This document shows positions 12,660 through 22,852 of a stretch of 23,642 bases of DNA, one piece after another (positions within the stretch are counted from its first letter, which is position 1; each line of letters opens with the position of its first letter). The DNA is from Funneliformis mosseae (Eukaryota; Glomeromycota; Glomeromycetes; Glomerales; Glomeraceae): positions 1 through 23,642 of the forward strand of contig CAJVPP010001002.1 in NCBI GenBank assembly GCA_910592005.1. Direction: 5' to 3'. Both the position numbers and the translations under genes were made by a program. The notes beneath the pieces are model-generated. The model had not been told where the DNA came from. It saw nothing but the letters and a program-made list of their open reading frames with translations, and ran no database searches.

Positions 12660-14215
12660 TTATTCTTGATCATCAGGAGATAAGCCATCGTCAACTATAA
12701 AAAAAACATGAAATTAATTAAATAAATCAAATAACGATTTAAAAATTAAAATTTAAATTCCTACTTTTTCTTCTATAAATTGTAATTTCTTGTTGTTTAA
12801 AATATCGTCGATTTTCTTCATCAACGAGTACAAGATTAAGATAATAACGTGTGGAAAACTTTTTGTTAACATCACGGAATGTTGGAGTTAATTCAAACCC
12901 TCCAAGGAAAAGACGAATGGGAATTGTTTCACCTATATCAAATTTTATAAAAAAAATTATTAAAATAATTAAAGTAACCTGCAATTTGTAAAATGTGAAT
13001 ATAACTTACCGCGTACAGGAGCGCCATCCATAATTTCAAATTTAGTAATTGTTTCGCTTTCATTATATTGATTTGGTGCTAAACAATAATTAATGGTTTA
13101 GTGTATGATAATTAATCGTCATACGTACTTACATATTGCTAAATACCTGCGCCAGTAGTTTCACGACGAATAATTGACAATTCCATATGTTTAATTTTTA
13201 TACGAACGAGTAGGAAATAAATTTTGCCTACGATTACATCTTTAAGGTGATATCTAGGAAAAAAAAAAAATGTAATGTTAATTTCTTCTTTCTTTTAATA
13301 TTAATATATATATTTTTTTTTACATTAAATTTTTCACAACGTCTAAGCACACCTTGACTTATTGTATTCAAATTCAATATGTAGACAATCTTCAATACCA
13401 ACTTCCATTTTGATAGAACTATTACTATCTGGGGGCATACGATATGAATAAACCCATATATCTTTCTCGTTTACAATATCAGTTATACGCCTTGAAATAG
13501 TCACGCGGACGAAATATCTAAAAAGAAAAATACTTAATAAATTACAATAAAGGCATACTTAAAATATAATAATATTCACCTCAATTTAACATTTATTCCG
13601 TGGTAACTCTCATATTGTTTTTCGACATTTTTGAATTCGAATTCATAAGAGTGTGGTTGACGCATTTCACCAGGTACTGCCAATTCTTGTACTAAAGAAG
13701 TAAATTCGTAATGATTACCTCGATCGTAGAAAAGCTCTAAATATTCCAAATTACATATTATTAAAACGATATTCGAGTAATGATAAAATAATAGATATTT
13801 GTAGATAGCTAGATATATATGAAATTACCAATATTTCCTACGAATTCTATTTTAATTCCTTGATGTTCAAGCTTCTTTCCATCGCGAGGTCTGATAGTTA
13901 CCTTTAATTTTTTTTTAAAAAAAATTGTTTTAATTAAATTAAAAAAAAATCACACACACATTAAAAAGTCTTAGTCACTTTGCCAGTTACGGTTTCTCCA
14001 TCAAAATATAGGGGAAATTTTTCACGGCGATCTTTATCAACCTTGACCTCTACTAATTTCCTCTGTTCTTCTCCATTAAAACGAATGTCAATATCTGCCG
14101 GTGAACTGAAGCTAAAAAGACTCTATAATAATGAAAAGCGATTTAATTTATATAATTCGTCTTAAGATAGTTTTTTAAAAGAAGAAAAGCTTAGAAAAAA
14201 ATTACAAGCAACCAT
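12660..14215 (-). CDS. VPS26: Retromer subunit Vps26
   Basis: Arrestin-fold subunit of the retromer cargo-selective trimer (with Vps35 and Vps29), acting on endosomes in retrograde recycling to the Golgi. Minus-strand exons: 14215-14213 (single ATG, inferred), 14122-13979, 13901-13829, 13736-13580, 13517-13353, 13253-13147, 13078-13010, 12932-12765, 12694-12660. The body gives 305 codons in frame, 306 aa with the Met. Family landmarks in order: SLFSFSSPADIDIRFNG, KKLEHQGIKIEFVGNIE, QELAVPGE, IKMEVGIEDCLHIEFEY, KIYFLLVRIKIKHMEL, EIMDGAPVRGE and TFRDVNKKFS, then YFKQQEIT. The acidic tail DDGLSPDDQE is shorter than in animals. The first exon is uncertain: only one ATG upstream is followed directly by GT (GTTGCT, a weak donor), yet it gives the family-like N-terminus MSLFSFSSP. 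Exon 2 ends at a GTGACT donor. Confidence 0.94.
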
Positions 14216-14915
14216 TGATAAATCCTGGAACGAAATGATTTGTACGTGAATTGGTAAAAACGAGAAAATATTCAAAATCACGATGCTTGCCCGTTTTTGG
14301 TCGATTGAGGTTTGATTTGATTGGCTAGATCTGTTGTACGACACAAACAAAAGTATAATTTAAAGAATAGGAATAACGTGGTTACTTACTTTTCGATATT
14401 TCCTAGAATCAAATATCTACAATTGTTGAATTAAAATATACATAACTCACGTGATTTTGACTTCATAGAATATACTCGAACTTCCCTTCCTTCTTGTAAA
14501 ATAACAATATTTCCGCGTATAAACCGTTACAATTTTTGAGCTCAGTAAAATTTAAATGTATGTATTGATTATTTATAAAAGCATCAATAAGTCAAGAATG
14601 TACATCTCGATTTTAAAATGAAAAATAAAGATCACAATCGCGATACTTTTCTGTAAAATACAAGAGGTAAATGAAACTTGGGATTTTATTATTGTATGAA
14701 AGTTTGATTGGAAAATTTGTTTGTAATTGATTATAATGTACTAACCAAAATATCATATTGCAATGAATTATCATTATTATCATTATTGAAATACAAATAT
14801 AATAATTTCCTGTATTTTTTAACTAATCAAAATTCGTAAGATTACGTAATCAATCAATAAATAAGTAGATATTCATCTTACGATCGGTGAAATTTTTTTT
14901 TTCTCTTTCACAAAA
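14216..14915. promoter_or_regulatory. Divergent intergenic region VPS26 / OPA3
   Basis: The part nearest VPS26 (to about 14540) is less AT-rich. It has short open stretches in all three minus frames but no family resemblance, and I take it as 5' leader. A perfect 12-bp palindrome GATTACGTAATC sits at 14840-14851, 64 bp before the OPA3 ATG. Its core TTACGTAA resembles fungal Yap/bZIP binding sites. The remainder is AT-rich and featureless. Confidence 0.4.
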
Positions 14916-15788
14916 ATGAGTGCAACAAAATTAGGCATTTTGCTCGTTCGTACACTAGCGAAACCAATTGCAAATAGTATTAAAGTAATTAAATAAGCTT
15001 TGTTTTTAACTTTTTATAAAAGTTTTGTACTCACGTCCTTTGTTTTCTATTAAAAAAAAAAACAAACAAATAAGAATTATAGTAAAAGACATGCAACTTT
15101 TCGTCAAATGTGTATTAATGTAGCGCAGGCAACTCATCGGTTTGAAATTAAATTAAAGATGAATTTGTTGAGTCAAAAATCCGAAAAAATTCGCCCTTTA
15201 AACGATGCAAAGTAATTTATCATCTTTTTTATTCCTCTTTTTACATAATTTATATTTTTAAATATATATATTTTATATTTTTACAATTAGAGCTGTAGAG
15301 ATGGGTGCTAATTTTTTAGGCGAGGCAGTTATTTTCGGAGTTGCAAGTTCTTTAATCATATGGGAACAAGCTAGGTATATATTGATTATTAATATTTATA
15401 TTAATTCTTTAAATTTTATTAACATTTTTTTTTTTATAGATCCTACAAAATTTCCAAAGATCGTCAACATCAATTGAATGAACAAATAGAAAAGTTACAA
15501 GAGGAAACGACAGAATTAAAATCTCACATCGAAATAAATCGATCATTTGAGGATCGAATGATGAATCAACTTGAAGAACTGAAAAATGATAATGAAAAAT
15601 TACGAACCCTCTTAGATAGAATTTTGATAAAAGGATTGGAACCAAGGAAGTCTCAAATTTTAAGATTTCCTGGAATGCAATGGGAAAATAAAGATGATAA
15701 TAAAAATCCACAAGATCAAAATACTCTTGAAAATAAAACCATTGAAAAGATTGATTCACAAAATTTAAACTCCGCTGATCCGCAGTAA
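14916..15788 (+). CDS. OPA3: OPA3-like mitochondrial protein
   Basis: Member of the OPA3 family, mitochondrial membrane proteins whose human member is mutated in optic atrophy and 3-methylglutaconic aciduria; the biochemical role is not settled. Exons 14916-14984, 15075-15211, 15291-15374, 15440-15788 give 639 nt (212 aa; human about 180). The N-terminus MSATKLGILLVRTLAKPIAN is basic and amphipathic, fitting mitochondrial import, and the LAKPIAN part matches the family. The core HRFEIKLKMNLL, then IRPLNDAKAVEMGANFLGEA and a hydrophobic stretch IFGVASSLIIWEQ, is the conserved OPA3 domain (to about residue 100). After it comes a coiled coil (about 110-165, LNEQIEKLQEE heptads) and a polar Asn/Asp/Gln-rich tail longer than in animals. 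Tandem with SFT2, with 147 bp between the stop and the next start. Confidence 0.9.
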
Positions 15789-15792
15789 TAAA
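15787..15792 (+). terminator. AATAAA overlapping the OPA3 stop codon
   Basis: The stop TAA (15786-15788) is followed by TAAATA, so AATAAA starts within the stop. A second AATAAA lies near 15848. Either could define the 3' end before SFT2. Confidence 0.25.
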
Positions 15793-15935
15793 TATGACTG
15801 TCGCGGAATTATAATTTTCTTTCATATATATCACATGCCAAACGGAAATAATAAAATTCCATCCTGTGCCACAGTTTTAACTGAGTCGATACTTCCTTCC
15901 CCTTTAGTAAAACCTAATTCAATTATCCAAGTAAA

Positions 15936-16966
15936 ATGAAATTATGGGATTCTTTCGAGTTTGGAGATCAAGGGACTATGGACGAAACTAGTCCCTTTGA
16001 CGATTGTTTCAAACTCTCAAAGAAACAACGACTTTATGGTTTTGGAATCTGGTAATTTACCTCGCGTTGCATTTTGTCTCCAAGCTCAATTGTAAAGTTT
16101 ATTAACGCGTTATACGTTTATCGTGCAAAATAGCTTTGCTCTTGGTTTTATTATAAGTATACTGGTGAGTTTTTTTACTATGAAAGATAATCTTCACTAC
16201 TTGGTAGCTAAACTAATCTTTTTCTTTTTCCTTTAGTCTACGCTTTCATTATTAACCTCAAACATTACTGGCTTTGCCATTTTGTATACTATTGGAAATG
16301 TTATATCTCTCATGAGGTAAAGCTATTTTACAAATAAATTCTTTGAAAAAATATCTGAAACCTCTAATAGATTTTTTTTTTTAAAAAAAAAAAAAAGCAC
16401 CGGCTTCCTTGTCGGGTTTAAAAAACAAATAAAAACGATGTTTGCCCCAGGTATTTGAATTTTAGAAAAAGATGTATGAATCGAATTAACGTTTATGATT
16501 ATGATGTAATTAATAAGTTGATCTCTTGTTGAAGTTCGCTGGTTTGCTAGTTTAATTTATCTTGGAACCTTGGTGCTTACATTGGTAGTCGCGTTCACAG
16601 TAAGTTATACACCGAAATGTGGTTGTTTTTTTTTTATTGTAATTGTCTAAAGGTACAACAATCTGCCCTTAACGCAGCTGAAAAGTGGAATTCTATGTAT
16701 TATTTTATGCTTTATTCAATGGTTGGCATTATTTTGGTATTGGCAAGTATTATTATTAAAAAGGGTTTTTCTTTGAAATTTTTTTTTTTTTCCTGTAATT
16801 AATTTATATATTTCGACCGATTTTTTTAGTGCTAGTTACATACCCTACGGAAGGTAAATATGTTACTACTAATCATTATTTATAAATAAAAACTAATTAA
16901 TATATTTTATTATTTAGGACTATCATCAAAAAATTGTTTGGAAGTTGTGTTGATAGTGTGGTATAA
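15936..16966 (+). CDS. SFT2: Vesicle transport protein Sft2
   Basis: Four-pass membrane protein of the SFT2/Got1 group, linked in yeast to endosome-to-Golgi transport and t-SNARE function. Exons: 15936-16051, 16134-16164, 16237-16316, 16398-16450, 16535-16599, 16678-16742, 16830-16853, 16918-16966, total 483 nt (160 aa, the usual length). Predicted membrane segments lie at about 36-57, 62-84, 97-116 and 118-138, with short basic loops (FKKQIKTMF). The family signature FWYCASYIPYGR sits at 134-145, followed by TIIKKLFGSC. To read this signature, exon 6 must end at TATTG followed by GCAAGT, a GC-AG intron; no GT donor there keeps the frame. The exon 6 acceptor is the downstream AACGCAG, not the earlier CTAAAG, because only the former joins in frame. 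Upstream neighbour OPA3 is on the same strand; VPS17 converges. Confidence 0.92.
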
Positions 16967-17256
16967 AGTTGAGGTGTTTGATCGTTTATTTCAGTCTATC
17001 ATATTTCCATATTTTAACAGCCGATATTTTTGATTATTTATGATTACAATAATTTATCTCGACATTTTCTATTTTGCAGTGTTCCTTTTCCCCTTTGTTA
17101 TTGTCAAAAACTTTTATATCCTAATGTAAAAAAAAAAAAAAAATAGTATTCCTTCAATTTTACGTTAATAAATATCCGAATATAACAATGTAGATTTTTT
17201 TTTTTAAAAAAAAAAAAAATTCCTGTTAATTTGAAAGCTTCCGCTTCAAAATCTAA
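16967..17256. other. Convergent gap between SFT2 and VPS17
   Basis: It holds both 3' UTRs. Long A runs at about 17129-17143 and a T9 run followed by an A-rich run near 17193-17219 form a potential hairpin. No coding frame. Confidence 0.5.
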
Positions 17257-19020
17257 TCACATGTAAGTGCTTAATCTCTCAGCAACAGCTTTAGCATCAA
17301 GCTTTTCATCTCCAAACACATGGATATGCATATTCCGTTTTGTAATTGCCTTAATATCCGGCCTCAAATTTTCCCACTCTTTTAATTGCTGTTTTTCAAA
17401 TACAATCTGTTTTCTAACATATTCTTTAACAGCATTGAAAAAATCCTGTTCACGATTTTCTTCATATACCCTTAATTCGTTATGAAGATTATTCGTTACA
17501 CGTTTGACACGTGCGTCAAGATTTTGCTCGTAACCTTTGGCCTTTTTAAAAAATAAAATAAATTAAAATATTTTATAAATAATTTGTCCAAATGAGAAAT
17601 ACTAATTAAATGAATAGAAAGTCTCACATATTCTAATTCTTCTAAGGCTTCATCAACTTTATCAGACTTAATGCTTGTTGAAGACTTTAAACGTTCGATG
17701 TAACGTCTTTTGCTTATAGTAGTTTTCACTGATTCGTCATGCTCAGATATAATTCTAAGACGGTTTGTTAACGTTTCCTAAATAAAAATTCGTCAAAAAA
17801 CATTTCTTTGGATTACATAATATTGTGCTTTTGTCATAAATTGTATCATATACCTTTACTACGTGAGAATTAATGGAATAGTAACTAAAAAAATCACCGA
17901 GAGTAGCTACTTCACTAATAGCTTGTAATTTTTGTAGTTCACTAATTATTTGAAGAGTTTTTCCAAATTTTCGTATACCACTAAGAGAAAAAGATCGTAA
18001 GTTACAGTTTAAAAAAAAAAATTTGACAATAAATATTTTATTAGTTACTTTGATAAAGGGAGATGCTTTTCAACTGTTCCCAATGCAATAAATTTTATTC
18101 CAAGATCGTTATTAAACGTTGCTAAACCTAAAAATTGTAGCTTGAATTTAATAATCATTATACAATGATGATAAAAAAAAAATAATAATAAAATAAATTT
18201 TAAATGATAACCTTTACGAAATCTTGCCAATTTTTGGCAAGTTTTAGCACTATCAAGGAAATGTCCTTCTAAAATATGCGCAATCGATTTTGCCTGAGTC
18301 AACCCTTTATCCTCATCTATAATATCCGAAGAGAACTTAAGTCTGAACCCACCAGACCTCTTACGTGGTTTAGTAGCTGGGATAAACTAAATAAATAAAT
18401 AAATTTCTATTATATAAATATATATGCTCCTTGTCAATGTTTTATCCTTCAATATCTTAACTTACAGTAAAATCAGTTTCTATAAATGATCGAAGTTCTT
18501 CATCATGACATAAAAAAGGATTCATTGCCACTCGATTAACCCATAGCTGTATTAAATGCTTAACTCTACGTTCATCCTCCTCATTTGCTTGATAACTACT
18601 AGATGAAAAAGGTAATGCTGGTACTATACATTCCGGATTAGAATAGGCCAATGCATTGTATAACCTCTCAAATTCTACATATGAACGTTCAACTGAAGCA
18701 TATGAACTATTTTTATATCGAGGTAAATTCGTCTGAAAGAATAATGATATAATTATTATTCAAATGCTTAAATAAACAAAGTTTGAGGCTCATGCAAAAT
18801 TTATGTTTCTTACAAAAACTTTAAACTTGAATGCAGGATCGCGACGGTTTTTGTCCAGAGTCGTTATTGAAATACGTAAATAATATCCCTCATCTTGTGG
18901 TTGTTGCGATGAGCCATTTTTAAGTTGTTGTCTTGTTCTAGAAACTTTAGCCGACGAATTTTGATGACTCTGAATTGTTTCCTCATTTTTATTTAACACA
19001 GGTCCTTGTGGTACTGCCAT
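17257..19020 (-). CDS. VPS17: PX-BAR sorting nexin Vps17 (retromer)
   Basis: Membrane-binding nexin that pairs with Vps5 to coat endosomal tubules with retromer. Minus-strand exons: 19020-18814, 18732-18466, 18386-18212, 18127-18049, 17980-17854, 17777-17628, 17541-17257; 1290 nt (429 aa), somewhat shorter than typical fungal Vps17. The first 40 residues are polar and disordered. A PX domain spans about 45-157: LPRYKNSSYASVERSYVEFE carries the RSY phosphoinositide-site motif, NPECIVPALPF is the proline loop, and NEEDERRVKHL to CHDEELRSFIETDF is typical of Vps17 rather than Vps5. The rest (about 185-425) is alpha-helical BAR sequence with LEGHFLDSAKTCQKLARFRKG and ELEYAKGYEQ. The start at MAVPQ is preferred because a likely 5' UTR acceptor (TCTCTTAG) lies 13 nt upstream. 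Exon 3 uses a GTTATC donor. SNX5/6-like nexins are the animal counterpart. Confidence 0.87.
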
Positions 19021-19577
19021 TAATCTCAAATGACTAAGAGAGAAAATCAATAAAACAATTAATATTTTTTGTTGGCGGTTTCATATTATGATAGATAAAC
19101 ATATGATTGCGTTGTTGTAATGTGTAACCTTATTAAGAAATCGATCAACCAAATTAAGTTATCGAATAAAGGAAATTTTACTAATTAAGGGTTAAATCCC
19201 AATGTATAAAAAACATTTACTTTTTATAAAATGATGTAATTGCAAAAGTCACTTTATTTGCACTAATAAATAAATAAATAAATTAAATACTAATATTAAC
19301 CAAAAAAAAAAAAAAATATTTAATTTTATGAATTTATTGTTATATATACAGTTAATATATCAATATTATTTATAAATTTATATATATTAAATTATATATC
19401 ATAATATTAGAAATCTTATTATAATAAAACTTCTTAATAATGCAATTTTAATAAATATATAAAACTAGTAATATTTAAATACTTGTAAATATTAAATATT
19501 TATTTATAATAAATATTAGAGTTTTATAATTTAATACAATAGCAAAAAATTGCTAGTTTCTAAATTTTATATTTTCA
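19021..19577. other. Upstream of VPS17, grading into AT-rich DNA
   Basis: Up to about 19200 the sequence is moderately complex and likely holds the VPS17 5' leader (possible leader intron ending at 19034) and promoter. From 19230 it becomes nearly pure A/T. No gene is seen. Confidence 0.5.
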
Positions 19578-20219
19578 TGTTTTAGTAAAGCAACTGACCA
19601 ATTTACATGGATGATATAATATGATGATCTTTTGATCCAAAATTTTGAAAATACTAAGAATTCTGTGAATTCTGAAAATACAAAGAATTTACGTAATTCT
19701 GTTAATTTTTCAAATACTGATGATAATCCTAATTTCATAAATTGAATGAAATCTAGGAATATTTGATTTTACTCTTATTTTTAATATTTTACTTTTTATT
19801 ATTATTTTTATTATTTACGTATATTTATTATTTTTAATATATTTAGTTTACTTATATTTTATTTATCAAATTAGTTAGTTTATAATGTATTAATTAATTA
19901 GCTATAACAAAAGATATTTTGTATAAATAGATAGACTTTTTGCTTATATTTAAATTAATTTTTTTGTAAGTTTGAAAACTCTTTTGCAAATATAAGTATC
20001 AGTATTAATAAAAGAATTAATTAAAACTTATATTTTTCTGCTTCTTTGTATCTTTATATAGTTTGATATGATCTCTATATATTCTTTATAATTGAGTTTG
20101 TTATCTGAATTCTTTAATTAAATTTGTTCACCTTACTGTCTTTAAGTTTTCATAATTGACAGATTTGTTTAAGTTTAATACGTAAATTTGATAAAATTAA
20201 AATTATACAGATTTTAACA
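19578..20219 (+). mobile_element. LTR-like repeat, copy A (solo or isolated)
   Basis: About 640 bp bounded by TGTT at 19578 and AACA at 20219, aligning along its length with the inverted copy at 21692-22317 and, for its first half, with 23330-23642. Promoter-like TATAAATA at 19922-19929 and AATAAA at 20007-20012 are conserved with copy B, the arrangement expected of U3/R/U5 in a retrotransposon LTR. Flanking bases TTTCA and TTTTA may be a worn target-site duplication. No polypurine tract precedes it, so it may be a solo LTR. It is more diverged than copies B and C are from each other. Confidence 0.65.
19922..19929 (+). promoter_or_regulatory. TATA box of LTR copy A
   Basis: TATAAATA is embedded in a block (GTATAAATAGATAGAC) identical in copies A and B although the surroundings have diverged, suggesting it was functional in the parent element. 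Confidence 0.45.
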
Positions 20220-20722
20220 TTTTAATTATAGTTAATAACTTTGAATAAAACTTAAAAATATAATTAACCTAAGTTGAAGAATTTCATAATGATAATAAGA
20301 TTTTATGTTTAAATAAATAATGCATATAATACAAATTTTATAATCTAACTATTACAAATCTAATTATTATTATTAATTTTTTTTGATATATTAAATTATT
20401 ATAATATTTAATCCTAATTACTAAAGCTCAGAATATATTAGATTAATATTATATAAATTAAATTATCTGACTAAGAAAAATCAAATCAAATTAAATAAAA
20501 ATCTGATTTAACTTAAATTTATTTAAACTGATCTAATCTAATTATTATGTGATTTAATTAAATTTAACAAATTAATTTAACCTGATCTGACTCAATCTGA
20601 TTTAAATAAAAAATTTTTGTATTTTACTAATTAAATATTATTAAATATTATTAATTATAAAGAATAATATAATAAATAATTATTAATGTATTTAACTAAT
20701 TTTTATTACAATAAAATTTTTT
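20220..20722. other. AT-rich spacer with ATCTGATT-type motifs
   Basis: Non-coding. Between about 20460 and 20605 the motif ATCTGATTTAA and close variants (CTGATCTAATCTAATT, CCTGATCTGACTCAATCTG) recur, which ordinary AT drift does not explain. Similar motifs in the opposite orientation lie at 21060-21165. Confidence 0.5.
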
Positions 20723-21034
20723 AATTAAATAATTTATTAATATTTAATTAAAATAATCTGTTATCATTTTAATTAAATAATTTGTTATTATTTAAGAATT
20801 AAAATAATCTATTATTATTCTTTTTAAATAATTTATTATTATTCTAATTAAATGATTTATTATTGTTTAATTAGAATAATCTATTATTATTTTTTTAAAA
20901 AATTTATTATCATTTTAATTAAACATTTAATTATCATTCAAGAAAAATTATTTATTATTATTCAATTAGAATATTTTGTTATTTTTCTTTTAACTGATTT
21001 ATCATCATTTTAATTAAATTAATTATTATCATTC
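20723..21034 (+). repeat. Tandem array of about 24-bp AT-rich units
   Basis: Roughly 13 units of 20-28 bp follow one another. Most open with AATTAAA, AATTAGA or AAATAAT and close with TTATTATTATTT or TTATCATTTT. Units vary by indels and substitutions, so this is an old, degenerate minisatellite. It lies between the two inverted LTR-like copies. Confidence 0.6.
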
Positions 21035-21691
21035 AAAAAAAACTTAAATTTTGTTAAGATAGATCAAGTAATAAATTAACTTAATCTAAAAATTCACTAA
21101 CTTTATCTGAATTTTTCAGGTAAATCAGATTAGATAACAGATCAATCTAATCAGATTTAAAGTTATATTCATTATATTAAAAAATTAAAATCTATAAATT
21201 TTTTATGATTTTAAAATATTTGATAATAGACAATATTCATTTTATTTTTAAGAATTTTTAATATATTAATATACTTATTCATATTTTAATAATATTTTAA
21301 TCTGTATATTTTCATAAATTACTTTTTTAACTTTTATTTACTTATTTTATTTTATTTAAAATTTATAACGATATTTTAAAAGATTATAAATTAGTTTAAC
21401 TTATTTTGATAAAATTTTGTTTTATTATAAAAATGTTTTATATAATTCTTATTAATATTAAAAACTATTTAAGTTTTAATAAAATTTCTAATTATTAAAT
21501 TCTTTACTAATTTTATTAAATTATTAAGATTATCAATTTCTTATTTTTTTAATTTTAATTTAAAAAATGAAAAAACTATTAAGGCTAATTTAATATGATT
21601 TATGATGTCACTGTAGAATTCTTTAACTTGAGATGGTCACATTATCAAGTTTCTACTTAAAATTTCTAACTGCGATCTACTGTGATCAAAA
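21035..21691. other. AT-rich spacer next to LTR copy B
   Basis: Non-coding. A hairpin at 21121-21159 has 15-bp arms with one mismatch (TAAATCAGATTAGAT and ATCTAATCAGATTTA) around a 9-base loop. The last 100 bp or so before copy B resembles, in inverted orientation, the sequence just after copy A. Confidence 0.5.
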
Positions 21692-22317
21692 TGTTAGGAT
21701 TCACCTAACTCTTAACTCACACGTTAGACTTAAACAAATCTATCAAGTATGAAAACTTAAAAGACAAGATTATGAATAATTTAATTAAAGAATTCTGATG
21801 ATGAACTCAATTACAAATAATGTGTAGGGATCACTACAGACTATATGAAAACATAAAGAGGCAAAAAGATATAAGTTTTAAATGATTCTTTTATTAATAT
21901 TGAAACTCGTATTCGCAAGAGAGTTTATAAATCTGTAAAAGAGTTAATTTACAACATAAGCAAAAAGTCTATCTATTTATACAAAATTTTTTTTGTCACG
22001 ACTAATTAATTATTATGCTATAAACTAACTAATTTAGTAAAATAAAATATAAGTAAAATAAATATATTAAAAATATGTAAAATAATAAAAATATAAAATA
22101 TAATAAAAATAACAATAAAATTTAGAATATTAAAAATAAGAATAACACTAAATATTCTTAGACTTCATTTAATTTGTAAAATTATGATTATTATCAGTAT
22201 TTGAAAGATCTTTAAAATTATGTAGATCTTCAGTATTTTCAGAATTCTAGATTAAAAGATCATTATACTACGTCATTCACGTGACTTTATTATGGCTGGT
22301 CAATTACTCCGTTAACA
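21692..22317 (-). mobile_element. LTR-like repeat, copy B (inverted, 3' LTR)
   Basis: About 626 bp. Read on the minus strand it starts TGTTAACGGAG and ends CCTAACA, giving TGTTA/TAACA termini. It aligns with copy A throughout and with the first 310 bp of copy C. TATAAATA lies at 21974-21981 on this strand. Immediately upstream of its 5' end on the minus strand is a purine-rich tract (22319-22332), as expected before the 3' LTR of a retroelement whose body would lie at higher coordinates. Confidence 0.7.
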
Positions 22318-22335
22318 ATCCTTCCCCTACTTGAA
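22318..22335 (-). other. Polypurine-tract-like sequence abutting LTR copy B
   Basis: Read on the minus strand the sequence AAGTAGGGGAAGGAT directly precedes the LTR terminus TGTTAACGG. This is the position and composition of the plus-strand primer site of an LTR retrotransposon. Upstream, the minus frame NLILRTKLFF resembles the tail of gypsy-type polyproteins, a weak match. Confidence 0.5.
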
Positions 22336-22852
22336 TTTCAAACGTTGTAGTAAAAAATAATTTCGTCCTCAAAATCAAGTTCTGGATTTCTAAAAATTTG
22401 CAAAAAGAATTTTGCAAAATGCACGCTGTATTCACGTATGACCTATCAGAGGAGAGCATATTGTATTCATGCTATCCGCAATCAACCTTACAAACATAGG
22501 TTTTTCTAACATTATATAGGGCTAAAATTTGTTAACTTTCAGACTTATAAGACTCAAAATTCTATATAAATAGTTCGATTTTGAATGATTTTCTAGTTGT
22601 GATCACATGATAAATTATTTTTCTTAAATATGACTTTTACTGATTGAATTATTCAAAGTCTAAAAATTCTCTCAATAATTTCTATTTTTTAAAAAAAAAT
22701 AAATAATACCTTCTAATAATCGCTCACAAAATGATGTTCAAAATAAAATTAAACGTATAAAAATTTTCCATTTGCAACAAAGAAATAAAGTTCACAAACA
22801 GTTTGCAACTTTGTAAACTTAAGCATAAAAAGAAGAAACAAAGAGATTGCTT
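22336..22852. other. Probable decayed retroelement interior
   Basis: No intact frame on either strand. Its position behind the polypurine-like tract suggests leftover internal sequence of the element that carried copy B, but no reverse transcriptase, RNase H or integrase motif survives. Confidence 0.4.

Noticed and set aside
14162..14540. Short open frames in all three minus frames upstream of VPS26, some with possible splice sites
   Set aside because: Competing frames give different unrelated peptides and none matches a family. Treated as the VPS26 5' leader.
15409..15834. Long open frame (141 codons) on the minus strand opposite OPA3 exon 4
   Set aside because: It is the antisense of a well-supported OPA3 exon, is dominated by Phe/Leu/Ile/Tyr as expected from complementing A-rich codons, and shows no family motif.
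16653..16801. SFT2 exon 6 read from the CTAAAG acceptor (frame VQQSALNAAEKWNS)
   Set aside because: Although open, this frame loses the conserved fourth membrane segment and FWYCASYIPYGR. The AACGCAG acceptor restores both.
17129..17219. Poly(A)/poly(T) tracts as a retroposon tail
   Set aside because: Tracts lie between two convergent genes without any flanking element sequence or target duplication; homopolymers of this size are common across the window.
19553..19738. Minus-strand 61-codon open frame
   Set aside because: Lies within LTR-like copy A, and the frame is not preserved in copies B or C.
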